Shown here one piece after another: positions 1-12,034 of a DNA stretch of 64,000 nucleotides. The notes beneath the pieces are model-generated. The model was given only the letters and a program-made list of their open reading frames with translations. It was not told the DNA's origin and made no database searches. Both the position numbers and the translations under genes were made by a program. Position 1 is the stretch's first letter. Every line of letters starts with the position of its first letter. The stretch comes from Cordilura impudica. Taxonomy: Eukaryota > Arthropoda > Insecta > Diptera > Scathophagidae. The DNA is taken from contig OY821517.1 in the NCBI GenBank assembly GCA_963682025.1, forward strand, positions 49,439,162 to 49,503,161, written 5' to 3'.

Positions 1-796
1 GTTCTGTGTTTTTTTTCAGTACACGTACCAGAACATGAACTTCAAATAATGCAAGACTCAAAAATGTGTGCTTTATGTGTGATTGAAACAAAAAGTACGT
101 GATAGAAAAATGTTCGTGTAAATAACGAAATATTAAAACGAACACAGTCATGGTTGTGTTGGGCACCGAAGAAAATTTAAAAACAAACATAATTGATATG
201 AAAATAAAAATATGTGTGTGTTGGTCTAAGTTATGTTTGTTTACATATATGTACGAGTTTTTTATTCAGTGTGTGTTTTTTTCTGAACTCTGTTTAAGAT
301 ATTACACTATAGTCTTAAGTTATCTTTTGTTATTGTTGCTGTATCAGAAAAAAAGACTCAATAAATTTAAACTTTAACTTTAAATGTTTACACTCAAAAA
401 ATTTTTATATAAAAAAAATTGTAAAATAAAAAAAATTTTAAAAATTGTAAAATAAATTTGCAAATTTGTTTACACTCAAAGAATATTTGCACTTAAAAAA
501 CGTTAGTAATATTATTTAAAAACTTTGCTATTAATACAGAAAAATTTATTATTTTTGCTGCCAAATTTGTTAATTTTAGCAAAATGAATCTGCTGAACAT
601 TAGCGCAGTGATTGTGATTTTGATATGAAAATAAAGTTTTTTATTTTTTGAATCTTGGGTAAAAAAATCTTTTCAAAATAAAAACTGCAACAGATTTTAA
701 TAGTTTTTGTAACAATGGGAGGTTCTGTTTATTATTATTTTTTTACTAATACAGTGTTTATCGTACTTAAATAACAATGAAAGGCAATTAAAATTA
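1..796. other. AT-rich intergenic DNA
   Basis: Strongly AT-rich sequence with many homopolymer runs. The one longish open frame (150-377) is a hydrophobic, low-complexity translation with no domain I recognise. I see no gene or element boundary here. Confidence 0.5.
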
Positions 797-1070
797 CTAG
801 CAGATTCCAGCCCTCGAAATTCGAGCGCAAATTCTAGGAAATTTTATTTTTTCATTAAATAGAGACATAGCATTGTATAATTTTATGTATGTGTTAGTAG
901 CAACTTTAAATGCAATTTACTCAAAATAAAGGAAAAAAATTTAGAATCTGTAAATCTGCAAAACGGCTAAAAATAAATACCCTTCAAATAATATACGTTT
1001 GGTCAAAATCGGGATAAACGGTAGAACAAAATATCAGTCACAAGAAATCGCCTAGCCTATTAATATTATA
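797..1070 (-). mobile_element. Non-autonomous Helitron (DINE-1-like), copy 1
   Basis: Read on the minus strand it begins TATAATATTAATAGGCTAGG and ends with a short palindrome (CTCGAAATTCGAG), then GGCTGGAATCTG and a terminal CTAG before T. A hairpin about 11 nt before CTRR with no target duplication is the Helitron 3' signature. The same ends recur at 2336-5627, 14681-15063, 32670-33068, 33246 and 34409. No coding capacity, so it would need helicase supplied elsewhere. Confidence 0.75.
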
Positions 1071-1185
1071 AATTATTCATTTGACTCAAATATTGATTGC
1101 AAAAATTCCATATTTTGTTCTGTGTTATTTCTGTTCTTTAGTAGTTTTTTGACTTCTTGAATACTGGAGATGCGCGGATCTGATG

Positions 1186-2020
1186 TTACCAATAATATAT
1201 TAAATAGATCATTTGTGGAATTTTCTGAAATTTTTGTAGTATTGTGCTCTCTATAAAATCTGTAATCCTTATTTCTTTTTTCCTGAGCTTCATCTGGTAG
1301 ATCTTGTGAACTGTTGCATACATAAGTCTTGGTTGTATATATTTTTGCAGTTTCCTCAGCACAATCTCCAAATTTTCTAGAGTTAATTTCTCAATTGCAC
1401 GCAATTAATTCTAGGATTATTTTAAATCTGCTCCTGTTATTTCAGATGCTGTTTCTGGATCTGAAAAGAAGATAATCCAAATTTATATGCATCAGTATTA
1501 TCTAATGATTTTGTCGGGACTTGCTTCATTCGGCTTGATGTTGCTTTGCATATGATGCAGCTGGATGCAGCCTTCGTGTTAGTCAAGGCCTGGCCTACTT
1601 TTACATCTATCATTGTCAGCATTAATTGGTAGATTACTTCAATTTGTTGCCCATCTAACTGTAATTGTATTGGCTGTAGTGTTGTAATTTGGGCCTTGAT
1701 ATTAGTAACTTCTTTGTTAATGGCATCGTTAATTTCTTTTTTGAATTCAAATTTGATTGGCCTCCAGTATTACGTAGAAGATGGTGTCTCATTTCTCCAA
1801 ATATCCTTTGTTTGCGTTGTACTAGTCGAAGGCTCTAAATCTTCCAAAATCTTTTTCAATCGCGATGGTACAAATGATACCATGAACATATCTGAGTCCG
1901 AAATATTTTCACATACTACTTGTTTGTATTGTTTTTGTCCGGAAGAACCATCACATCCCCATTCACAAAAAAGAATTAACTTTGTGTTTCCATTGACATT
2001 CTTACCTACAAATATATAAA
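1186..2020 (-). pseudogene. Relic of a DDE-type transposase with CxxC (family uncertain)
   Basis: Minus-strand frames at 1437-1622 and 1186-1404 look like broken pieces of one transposase. The 1437-1622 piece has a LTMIDVKVGQALTNTK stretch followed by CIIC. The 19400-19960 region carries a related [12 protein letters not shown]...CPIC stretch followed by a [10 protein letters not shown] segment, so the two regions appear to be relics of one family. I recall this architecture from widespread animal transposons (possibly Chapaev/CACTA-like) but cannot assign the superfamily. Interrupted by stops and frameshifts; no ends located. Confidence 0.45.
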
Positions 2021-2539
2021 AAGGGTGGTTATTTTGTAAGCAGATATCATTACTGGTAATAGAACAAATAATGATGACAGTAAGCTATAAAATACCTAAA
2101 GCACAAATTTAACATACCATTGTATATTTATAGGGCTGAATTAAGTTACCGTAATATGAAATTTTTTAAAGTAATTTCATTAAAATGAAAAGTGTTCTAC
2201 CGGCGGGTCGTGGCGGTTAAAGAGAACACTTTCACCTTTCTCAATGTGGTATAAGTTCCTTGTTCTCTTTTGTTCCCTAGAAGATCTATTACGCTAAAAT
2301 TGAAATTTGACAAAAATGTAGTAGTTTAATAAATACTTGCAGATTCTAGACCTCGAAATTCGAGTGCAAATTCTAGGAAATGTTATTTTTTCATTAAATA
2401 AACACCCTAAAGGTATACTAATCAATTATAGCCAATTCACAAATCAACACAAAAAACAAACTCATTTTTATTACAAACACATTAACAAATTTAATAAACA
2501 CACACATAGCATTGTATAATTTTATGTATGTGTTAGTAG

Positions 2540-5164
2540 CAGGGATGGGCGTTTACGCGTAAACAGACGCTGTTTACGTTTACTCTGTAAACAGACGTAA
2601 ACAGACGTAAACAGTCGTAAACAGACGTAAACAGACGTAAACATGTTAACAGACGTAAACACGTAAACGAAACAGCTGATTCCTTTGACGAAATGTGAAA
2701 GAGCTGCCACAACTTAAGTTTAAATTTAAACAAAGTATATAACAATACAAATAATACATCATTATAATAAAAATAATACTGAAAATAATAATAAAAATTA
2801 TAGTATAAAATAATTTATTCATTTATTTTTAGCTTGTAAACAAATATATGGTAATAATTTTATTGAAAGTTATCATAAAACATTTACAATGCTATAACAT
2901 GGCAACACTTTTCAACAATTACAAAGCATTCAGTAAAGTTTAATAAAAATGTCGGCCTGCAATAACGCCAAAAGAGATATTTTTGTGGATTTAAGCTTTG
3001 AGTTGCACAAAAATGGAAGAAAATATACAGCGCTATGCTTGTTTTGTAGAAAAACGCTAGCAAACATTGCAACAGAAAGATTAAAGGCGCATATGTGAGC
3101 TTTATTACTTTTTAAATATTTGTGCTAAATGTGGTTAATATTTGCCTACCATTATGAACAGAAATCGTTGTAAAAAGAAGTCTAATGAGGACAACAACAA
3201 GGATGATATGAACATGAGTTGTATAACGGATCTAGATAGCAGTGTTGATATTTCCTTAATGGATATTTCACAAAATTAAGATTGTGAAATAATTTTGATT
3301 TCAGATCTTCCCAAGACATCATCGACAACACTAGTTACATACACAGCATCTATAACACCAACAACATACACACCATCAGCAACTCCAACAACATCGTCAT
3401 CATTATCTTCAGTTTCCACAATATCATCATTATCTTCAGTTTCCACAATATCATCATCATTATCTTCAGTTTCCGCGATATCATCATCATCATCATCATC
3501 ATCAGCTTCCACTACACCACCAAATTATAAAAAGCCTAAATCAAAGAAAAATGGCGTGTTCCACAACTTTCTCGATAAGACCTCTAAAAAAGATGAGGAA
3601 GAAATTAATGAATTAGTAGCCAGATTCTTTTTCGGATGCAACATTCCACTCAACGTTATTGAATCAAAGCATTTTAAAGATCTTCTACAGAAATTAAGAC
3701 CAGCTTACTGCAAAGTTTTACCAAGCAGAAAAACACTTTCAACAACTTTATTGGATAAAGAATATGAGAGGCAGATTGTAAAAGCCAGCAACCAATTTGG
3801 ATTAGACTCAGTTCTTCTAATCGATGGCTGGAAAAATACTGCGAGTAATAGCAAGCTAGTAGTTACCATGCTTCATAATGCTGGTGGAGAAAAGGCATTT
3901 TTAAATGCGTGGGATTTATCAAGCGAAAGTGAGACGTCAGAGAAGCTATCAGAGATCATTGATGAATCAATTGAACTAGCAAAGAAAATGTACGGCACTG
4001 AAGTGTATGCAGTTGTTTCAGACAACGCTGCTAATATGATCAGGATGGGCAAAATCGTTAATATCTGGCATACCAACTGCAGTGCCCACATCGCTAATCT
4101 GTTTGCTAAAAATATAGTGGATAAAGATACCGCAGACAAAGTTACAAAAATTTTGAAAGAGTTTCGCCACCCAGACCTTGAAAAATTAATCATTGAAAAA
4201 GAAGGGAATTAAAATCAAAATCCCTGCAGAAACTCGTTGGTGCTCTATGCGCGATTGTTTCCTGTGTTTGAAAAATAACGTAAAATTCATGCGCCAGTTG
4301 GTTGCAGACTCATCGCGAAAAGTTAAAAACGACATAAAAAATCTCCTATTTGATGACATGCTTTTTGAAAGGGTGGAGGAGGAAATCGCTCTACTGGCCC
4401 CAGTTTGCGCGTTATTAAATAATTACTGGTTATCATTAAATGAACCTAATAGTTTGAAAAAAATATTTTGTGACCGCAAAGATCAAGCGCTTAATGTATA
4501 TGCCCTCAGTGCATATTTCTTAAATCCTTTTTATGACAACAAACAAATTCAGTAACAAGTTTCCTTTTCGCAGAGTTGACTGGTGAAGGTTTGCGTGAAT
4601 TGGATTTGTTTTTGAATCGCAAAGATTATTTCAATGTGTTGTTCTCAAAAGATTTGGGCAATGATGCAGGATTGTTTTGGCGCATGGCGTCTTTAAAATA
4701 TCCATCATTGTCTTCTCTGGCTTGCAAACTTATAAACATACCGGCTTCATCTGCTCAAATAGAAAGGGTTTTCTCAAACTGGAGCTACATACATTCTGAT
4801 ATAAGAAACCGACTAACTTTTGAGCGTTCAAAAAATTGATACACATTTATTATAGCTTGAAAATTAATAACATCCCTTGTGATGATGATTAGATATGTAT
4901 ATTTTCTTAACAATAAGGATTTCTTTTGCTTTTTTGCTGTAAATATATACACATGTTATATATATGTTTTTCTTAAATAAAAAAAAAATATGAACAAATT
5001 CTTTGATTTCTTCTTAATTCTAGTAAGAAAAACAGAAAAAATTAACTTGTTTACGTTTACTTGTCTGTTTACGTTTACATCAATTGAAATCTGTTTACGT
5101 TTACGTTTGTTTACGCGTAAACAGCGGTCGTAAACAGCGTAAACAGTTTACGCGCCCATCCATG
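2540..5164 (+). mobile_element. Complete hAT transposon (hAT-1)
   Basis: A 2,625-bp element with ends CAGGGATGGGCG (left) and, read inward, CATGGATGGGCG (right), flanked by a perfect 8-bp duplication GTTAGTAG at 2532-2539 and 5165-5172. The YARNG-type terminus and 8-bp duplication are diagnostic of hAT. Both subterminal regions are packed with CGTAAACAGA-type repeats. It sits inside Helitron copy 2, so it is the younger insertion. Confidence 0.93.
2949..4839 (+). pseudogene. hAT-1 transposase (BED finger + RNase H-like + dimerisation domain), frameshifted
   Basis: Would cut and rejoin hAT-1 in the nucleus. Frames in order: 2949-3094, likely spliced at GTGAGC to 3162, giving a BED-type finger (CLFCRKTL...HINRC). 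At 3295-4212 come a Ser/Thr-rich linker, then the catalytic region with SDNAANMIRMGK and HTNCSAHIANLF. At 4193-4555 is a TRWCS segment. At 4576-4839 is the C-terminal hAT dimerisation domain (SSAQIERVFSNW). Frame breaks lie near 3280, 4200 and 4556, so the copy is probably inactive unless one is an intron or sequence error. The minus-strand Asp-rich frame at 3276-3512 is only the shadow of the Ser repeat. Confidence 0.88.
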
Positions 5165-5627
5165 GTTAGTAGCAACTTTAAATGTTTTTCAATTATATAT
5201 TCTTCCTTTATTTACATATTTTAACAAATTTGATATTTACATATGAGATCTTATCTTTACATATAGATATTGCAACAAATAATACATAGGATCTAAAGAT
5301 ATTAAATAGCTTTTATTTTATTTTTTAATGATTTTTAAAGGAAAATGGGAGGAAAAAACCTTTATATGATTTAATATATTCAAATACTATCTGAAAATGT
5401 TTATATGCTTATAGGAGGTTTATTAGTAATAATATAGCAACTTTAAATGTAATTTACTCAAAGTAAAGGGAAAAAATTTAAAAATCTGTAAATCTGCGAA
5501 TCGGCTAAAAAGAAAATCGGCTAAAAAGAAATACCTTTCAAATAATATACGTTTGGTCAAAATCGGGATAAAGCGGTAGAACAAAACATCGGTCACAAGA
5601 AATCGCTTAGCCTATTAATATTATAGA

Positions 5628-6717
5628 TTTCATAACACTAACAACAACTAAAGACTACAATCTTATCAACCTTATCAAAAAGGACCGTTTATCTATTCAA
5701 AGTTGGGAAATACTTTCCTCGGGGAAAAATTGCGAATTTTTATTTATTTATTGGGATTATAATTAATGTTGAAAATTATCCATACAGATAAATTATACGA
5801 TATTACAGGTATGCTTTTTACCCGTATTTTACAAATATTTTTTTACGTTTCCTGTAACTATTGCGGCAAAATAGTAGAAGCGCACATGAATAGTATCTTA
5901 AATGAAGGGCAATCTCAATAGCTTGCAGTTCGCAAAATTGATTCGTTCTTTTGAACTGGTTCAGAAATTCATGAGATTAACTATTGAAATAAAGGAAGAC
6001 ATGGTCAAGGCGTAATTCATATCTCTTACCTTCTCTGTCCGTTTCTGAATAGAAATAAATATTTTTACGCTCCCTAGAAGGGAATATCTTACTTACCTTT
6101 AAGGTAAGTGCTGTCAAATTTTCACGACACGAGCAATAGCTTGAAGCGAAGCTCCTGTATTCAACGCATCGAAATTATTTTTTTATTATCGAAAATAAAA
6201 TACTAAGAATAATTTTATTGTCACAGTTAACGAATTATGGCCCCTGGTTAAGAGTAAAAGTGAAACGAGGCTTGACGTTTGTCTGTTTTCTTTAAATATT
6301 AATCCAAAATATGGAATTTCGATTGATTTTATTCGATATCGAATGCGGTGATTAGCCCCCCAGATTTAAAGTTTTCATATGATTTATTTTGTGGTCGATA
6401 ATCCTAAAATATTTTAATCAATTTAAAAAAATAACACGTTATTATTTATTTAGTAAATATAGAATAATTACAAGGCAGGAAAATCTAACATCTATATGGA
6501 AAATATATAAACTTTAATACAACAACATGCTCTTCGAGCAATAAAAGTTTCATCGTCTTTCTCACATTGTAGTAAACATATTGGTAAATGCAAAACAATA
6601 GCTATCCACTTTATTTTTTTTGTACAATTATGATTTTATAATGCAGTGTTAAGTTTTTAATAAGATTACAGCAGCAATTGTTTGGTTACGGGCCAACAAA
6701 TAGTTCTATGAAAGGAT
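5628..6717. other. Intergenic DNA downstream of eIF2D
   Basis: AT-rich sequence without convincing coding frames. The part nearest 6717 should include the eIF2D 3' UTR and polyadenylation region. Nothing else is recognised. Confidence 0.4.
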
Positions 6718-8631
6718 TTATTTCTTTTTATGCTTTTTACCATCTTTAGCAAGTTCCAATCCCAAAATACATTTTGGAGGTATTTTATATGTTTCAGTCA
6801 GTAGGTTGTACAGAAACCGCACTTGATTACCCTGTATTTGTAACATCTCACGATTTTGATTGGGAAGTGTAACAATCGTTGTACTTGCCGCAGCACCTTG
6901 CTTACACAACTTAATGAATTCCGCCAAAATGATACCGTAACACTCGATGTTGCTTACCAATGTTACTTTTTTATTACCGGATCTAGTGGCTAAAGACATT
7001 TGGATCATAGGTTTGTTACTCTTAACATCCTTAACGTTACACATCTGATACGAATGATCCATTTGCGAAATGACAGCATTATTGATCCTACTAAGCGTAG
7101 CTTGCTTAAAATTGCAAATCTTTTCCAGACATTCGTCCAAAACATACAACTTATCCCCAGGTAGAGGATCTTTGGATATCGTCAAGTTCTGTTTGTTAAC
7201 ATATTCCCGTATAACTTTTTTAATTTGTGAAGCTGCAATACTTTCTCCTCTTTTATAATTCAATTTGGTAAAAAGTGGTGCTGTAATATCTGCCACAGTG
7301 TATAACTCTGTCAATTCGGAGTGAAATAAAGGTGTCTCAACAGAACCGTCAGTAGCAGTAGGTTTTTTATAATCGGTGATAAAATTAATTAATTCCGGAT
7401 GTTCTAAATCAATAGACGTTATTTTATCAACGCCCTTTGTTTCCTCTCGTACTACTATGAAACCTTGATCAATCATTTCGTTTAGGAAATTTGAAAGTTT
7501 CTTATATTTGGTCTTCTTCAAATCCAACGGTTGTTGCGCTTCAGGCACAACATAAAGTCTAAAGAAGTTACTGGTCAACAAAGGCAACTGTAGAGTTTTT
7601 CCATGGTTTTTTAAAGCAGATAAAAAAGCTTGCTTAAGAATGACTTCAGCAGCAATTGCCACATCAGTTTCTTCATGTTCATTAGAAATTTTAATATTTT
7701 CAATTTCAGAAGTAGGCAATTCATCATTTTTTATCAGAACTTCACTTTTAAGAGTTTCGTCTCCATTCGGTTCCTTGGCCGTTGTATTGTTTGCTCTTGA
7801 ATTTGAGCCTAGGGAAGGAAAATTTTCATTTATTTCCATTAAATGGGTTTTTAACGTTTCTTCAGATGGTTTTGTCGATGCTTTTAAGTTTGACCCAAGT
7901 GCTGGAAAATCATCCTCTGTTAATTTAGTGCTCTTAAATTGGGGTACTTGTTGGGCTAGGGATGGTTCGTGGGCCCATAATTTGTCACCAAAAAGGTGTA
8001 ACATTTTCACAGCTATACCATGACCTCCGCACATATAAAGATCATCACTTGATCGAGGCAAATATCCGACACCAACTGCAGATGAATTTGATGTCAAGTT
8101 AACACCAACTACAATACAATATAAAATAAAAATTAATACTCTTACAACTAATATAAGTATTTCTGTATACGTCACCCAATTGTCCTTTTTTATGGTGGCC
8201 GTACATATTCATGCCGATGCCTTGTGGCGTCACACCCGGCAACATTAGATCAGCTCCATTACTAAGTTTGGGCAAAACAGAGGCATGTGTTGTAAAGTAT
8301 GGTAACAAATCTGGAATCTTTTGCACAAGTTTACAAAAAAAAAGCAAATACAAAATTATAAGTTTACTTATACCTGCCACAAACTGTACAATGTTGGGAC
8401 CAACTTGTTATCCTCGTTTTCGAAAAACATTGGCATTTTGTCTGCACAATATACATTTGTTTGGAAGTCTCCATGTGTCACTAACTTAAGAATATTTACA
8501 CTTGATTTAGGTGGAATCAGTAGGTCGGGATTTATGTTAGGAAACTCATTCTGTATACGTTGCCGTAGTTTTTTGGCATCCGAACTTTTAAGAGGAGCAT
8601 TACTTTTTAATTTATATGGTTTTAAAAACAT
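6718..8631 (-). CDS. eIF2D: Eukaryotic translation initiation factor 2D (ligatin)
   Basis: Cytosolic factor that delivers tRNA to the 40S P site and takes part in non-canonical initiation and 40S recycling. Exons on minus: 8631-8374, 8317-8176, 8108-6718. Introns of 56 and 67 bp have GT-AG ends, and the joined length is 1,791 nt (596 aa plus stop). Exon 1 carries the N-terminal domain (MFLKPYKLKSN start). The PUA domain runs to about residue 190 (GADLMLPG, DDLYMCGGHGIAVKML). A low-complexity Ser/Glu linker follows, then a winged-helix region (about 280-360), a SWIB/MDM2-like region (about 400-470) and a C-terminal SUI1 domain (about 501-585, IQMSLATRSGNKKVTLV). Length matches the family (about 560-600 aa). 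The tail is Lys-rich. No disruption was seen, so it is probably functional. The start ATG is the first in-frame one and fits the family N terminus. Confidence 0.93.
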
Positions 8632-9270
8632 TTCTTAATTGCGAAATTTTCACTCTGAATGTTCAAAAATATACAAACGTCAGGGTTACCGTCGTTTGTA
8701 TTAAAGTTGCCCTTACCAGACTTAAAAACGGAAAGAAATGGGAATGAGCCTTTGTAGCACAAATTTTTTAAAAATTTACCAGAATATATTTTTGTGTTAT
8801 TAGAAATATATATAAATAAAATATATATAATATAAAGGGTTTTTTTTTAATTAGTGTAAAAGAGAAAGAAATTTAAATTTTGAAAAACAATTTTTGACTT
8901 TAATTTCCTTTACGTTCGCAACCGTGATACAATTTGTTGTGGTGAGTTCAACAAAACATCTGTATGACTTGGTGCCCGATATATGGACCTTCTGAGTAAT
9001 AATATAAAGCTTTGGAAAGTTCATTGAAGTGGCTTTACCATGGGCTATCCATTAATCCATTGAGAAACGGTTACCATAGGCCGTTTCTTTAAAGGTTAGA
9101 TATTGAATTTGATTTTTAAAATTAAAAAAAAATTAGATATATTTTTTCAGTTTTATATTCTTTTAAATTTAAAGATGTTTTTAAAAAAATTATTCAAAAT
9201 CAAAAATCTTTAACAAACGGAATATCATTCTCAATGATGGTCCTCAATGGGTTAATGGATTTCTTCGGCT
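8632..9270. other. eIF2D upstream region
   Basis: AT-rich 5' flank of eIF2D. It should contain the eIF2D promoter, but I see no clear TATA or initiator element. No coding frames. Confidence 0.4.
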
Positions 9271-9279
9271 TTTCAACGA

Positions 9280-10060
9280 TATACAGTGACAAAACATTGG
9301 AAACTTTACATAAAACTTTTACATAAACTCTCAACAGAAGACGCTGTGCGCGGTTATTCCATTTTAACATCATATATATTGAGTACTACGAGAGGGAGAG
9401 CTTTGTAAATTTGTGTGAGGCCATCTATTATCAATATGGATAGCCATACCGAAAAGGGTCAGTATCGGATAAGTAGGCGTGGTACCTCCCATACAAAATT
9501 AATTTTTAGTATCATATATTGAGTACTGTTTTATGGATAGCTTTGCAACTTTGTATGAGGGCATCTATTATTGCTGTGAGTTTCTGTGAGTAGCTGTGAG
9601 TAGCCGTTGTAAAAATTAGCGTTATCGGAACAGTGGGCGTGGCAACTACAAAAAAAAAAAATAATCACTCAATATCAGACTCAATATCATGACAAGGAGA
9701 TCCTTGATACTTTCTGTGACGTCATTTGTTATTAGTCTCTAAGTACACCTGACGAAAATAGACTGGAACGGATAAGTGGGCGGGGTACATCCCCTACAAA
9801 GTATTGATTAAATATTATGTACATATACCGAGTATAATGATAAGGAGAGCTTTGCAAGTTTGTGTGAGTTCATCTGTTATTTCTGTGATTAGCCCTGGCG
9901 AAAATGGGCGGGATTGGACAAGGGGGCATGTAACCTACCGTATGAAATAAATTTTCAAAATAATAAAAGTATCTTAAATAATATGAACGGGAAAGTGAAG
10001 ATAATTTGTGTGAGTTCATGGGTTATTAGTGTGAGTGTGGAAATGGGCGGTTACTTCCAT
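9280..10060 (+). repeat. Degenerate tandem array, Helitron-associated (forward)
   Basis: Five or six diverged units of about 110-140 bp sharing TTTGTGTGAG..CATCTATTAT, then TAGCC, AAATGGGCG, GGGCGTGG and TATTGAGTAC. The same unit, reversed, forms the arrays at 17190-17560, 17900-18850 and 42950-43400, where it adjoins Helitron helicase coding and a Helitron 3' end. The array is therefore probably non-coding Helitron sequence. Confidence 0.6.
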
Positions 10061-10419
10061 AAAAGTAATTATTGAACTTTAATATATGGGATCGTTTTGA
10101 AGGAAAATGTTTAAGAGAAATGGCAATTTCAGCAGCATAACAAAAATTTAAATTTCTGCAATTTTCATTCAAGTTAATTGTAGTTAATTGTAATAGTATA
10201 AGATGATGAAGTGAATTTATCAAACGACTTTTTACTTTACTTCATTTGCCAGGTCTTCCACCACATAATATAATAGCAAAGTTGGATCTTAAAATAATAT
10301 AGTTAAATTTAAGCTTACATAAGAGCATTAATTTAAAAAAAATTGGTCTATTATTGAATAACTGCTTCTTTAAAAATATATATTTTTGACTTTCGGATAA
10401 TTTTATTATTTTTATTACG
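10061..10419. other. AT-rich spacer
   Basis: No gene or repeat recognised between the tandem array and the Helitron coding remnant. Confidence 0.35.
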
Positions 10420-11577
10420 ATGCCAAGAGGAGTTCATGGTAACATTGGCCCGCATTCGCAAGATGCAGCGCAGCACCGAAATCTCGCAACAGATCGAACG
10501 GAAAAGGAACGTGCTATTGGAAGGGAATCAGTTCGACCAGAATGGTTGGAAATCGTGCGCGACAGTGAGAGAGATCAACGAACCACACAGTGAGCAACAA
10601 TGATTGAGAAGAAGAGAAGTTTGTGCTCGGCAAAGTGATGAAGCCAGATCACAATGTGCGCTTTTTGAACGACAACGTAGGCTACAACAAATTATTCAGG
10701 TGAACATTGAGCATGCATCCTTTCGATATGAGCCAAACATTCAATACAGTTCGCACACATCGGTTCAATTCGGCCAAATGTGTGTCGTTTGTGAGCATTG
10801 CAATGCAGTTAAATTTGAGAAAGAACTGCTTGGATTGTGTTGCGTGGGCGGAAAGGTGAAATTGCCAAATTGCTTCCACCACCAGAGCCATTATGCACGC
10901 TGCTTTACGGTGAATCTCCTAATTCGAATTAAAGTTGGACCTGTTGTCCTTATGCCCCGACACTATGCAATGGAACCCGACTGATAGTGACGAAATTAAT
11001 GAGTAATGTGATAATGGCAAGGATTTTGAAAGGGCGGTTCAAGGGAGATGCCTAATTCCGCGAATTCCCTTGACTTCAACCGATTTGATGTTCCAGTTCT
11101 AAGGTGTTCAGTTCCCAGTGAAACTTGCATTTACGATGACAATAAACAATTCAGAAGGACAGTCCCTAGAAGTGTGCGGCATAAATCTGAAAATGACATG
11201 CTTTTCACTCGGCCAGCTATATGTTGCGTGTTCGCGAGTTGGGAAACCATCCTCACTATTCATTTACATTCCGGAGCAGAAAACAAAAAATGTTGTATAT
11301 CGTGCAGCATTAATTGATTACAATCATCGTTCTATTCTTTTTTTTATTCATACTTGATTTTATTCTATTTTCGCCAAATGTTGGACGGGGGTCAGTCGGG
11401 TCAGCTATCCGTATAATTATAAGATATTGAATTCAACTGAATTTGAAAAGTGTTGTATTCAAATTATATTATTGCGTCATCTGTTAACGGTCGATAATTT
11501 TCGATAAAAAAAAAATTCGAAATTATTTCAATCAAAAAATCTCTTTTGGACAAAGCGAAGTTTGCCGGGTCAGCTAG
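10420..11577 (+). mobile_element. Internally deleted autonomous Helitron
   Basis: Starts with an ATG at 10420 (MPRGVHGN...). It carries an N-terminal Rep-type zinc-finger region at about 10600-10900 (MCVVCEHCNAVKF, LCCVGGKVKLPNC). It jumps directly to the last part of the helicase at 11080-11317 (INNSEGQSLEVCG, GQLYVACSRVGKPSSLF, the PIF1-like motif VI area). It ends GCCGGGTCAG CTAG before T at 11577, a textbook Helitron 3' end. Most of Rep and the core helicase are missing and frames are broken, so this is a dead copy. Confidence 0.85.
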
Positions 11578-11593
11578 TTAATTATTATAAATA

Positions 11594-11960
11594 ATGGCAA
11601 GAAAAACGTTTTGTGAAGAGTTAAAAACCAGAATAATAGTTGATTTTACTGCTGGTCTTGAGCAAAAGAAAATTAATGCGAAATATTCTGTAAATAAATC
11701 CAAAATTTCAAAAATTATCAAGAAGTATTGTGAAAGAGGTACGGCGACTACTCAAAATTCAGGCGGAAGGCCCAGTAAACGAGTCAAAGACAAGATAATT
11801 TAATAAGAAAATAGTTCGAAAAATGTCCAAAAATGTTACTTAAGGAGTCATTAACAATCTGTTTCCCGAGGAGCAATTGAGGCTGATCTTGGTTGTTATC
11901 ATCGTTTGAAGAAACCACTGATATCAGCGAAATATTGTCTGGCTCGCCTAAATATTGCTA
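11594..11960 (+). pseudogene. Tc1-like transposase N-terminal relic
   Basis: The frame 11594-11803 encodes a 69-residue helix-turn-helix N terminus (MARKTFCEELKTR..., GRPSK linker) like Tc1-type paired-domain DNA-binding regions. Downstream, in shifted frames to about 11960, are pieces resembling the inter-helix region (RGAIEADLGCYHRLKKPLISAK). The catalytic DDE domain is absent. It lies immediately 3' of the Helitron end. Confidence 0.6.
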
Positions 11961-12034
11961 AAGGCCCATTTACACGATACCACTTAGTCGTATGATTTTT
12001 CGAAATAAAAATCCGATGAAATTCATCGGATGAG

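Larger units (their letters stand above)
2336..5627 (-). mobile_element. Non-autonomous Helitron, copy 2, split by a hAT element
   Basis: The 3' end on minus is near 2336 (here CAAG instead of CTAG), beside the same palindrome and GCAAATTCTAGG segment as copy 1. The 5' end TCTATAATATTAATAGGC lies at 5627. The body is cut at 2540-5164 by a hAT transposon. A further segment of about 250 bp (5187-5434) is bracketed by a repeated AGCAACTTTAAATGT and is absent from copy 1. Confidence 0.7.

Noticed and set aside
3276..3512. Asp-rich minus-strand frame
   Set aside because: Antisense shadow of the poly-Ser (TCA)n segment of the hAT-1 transposase.
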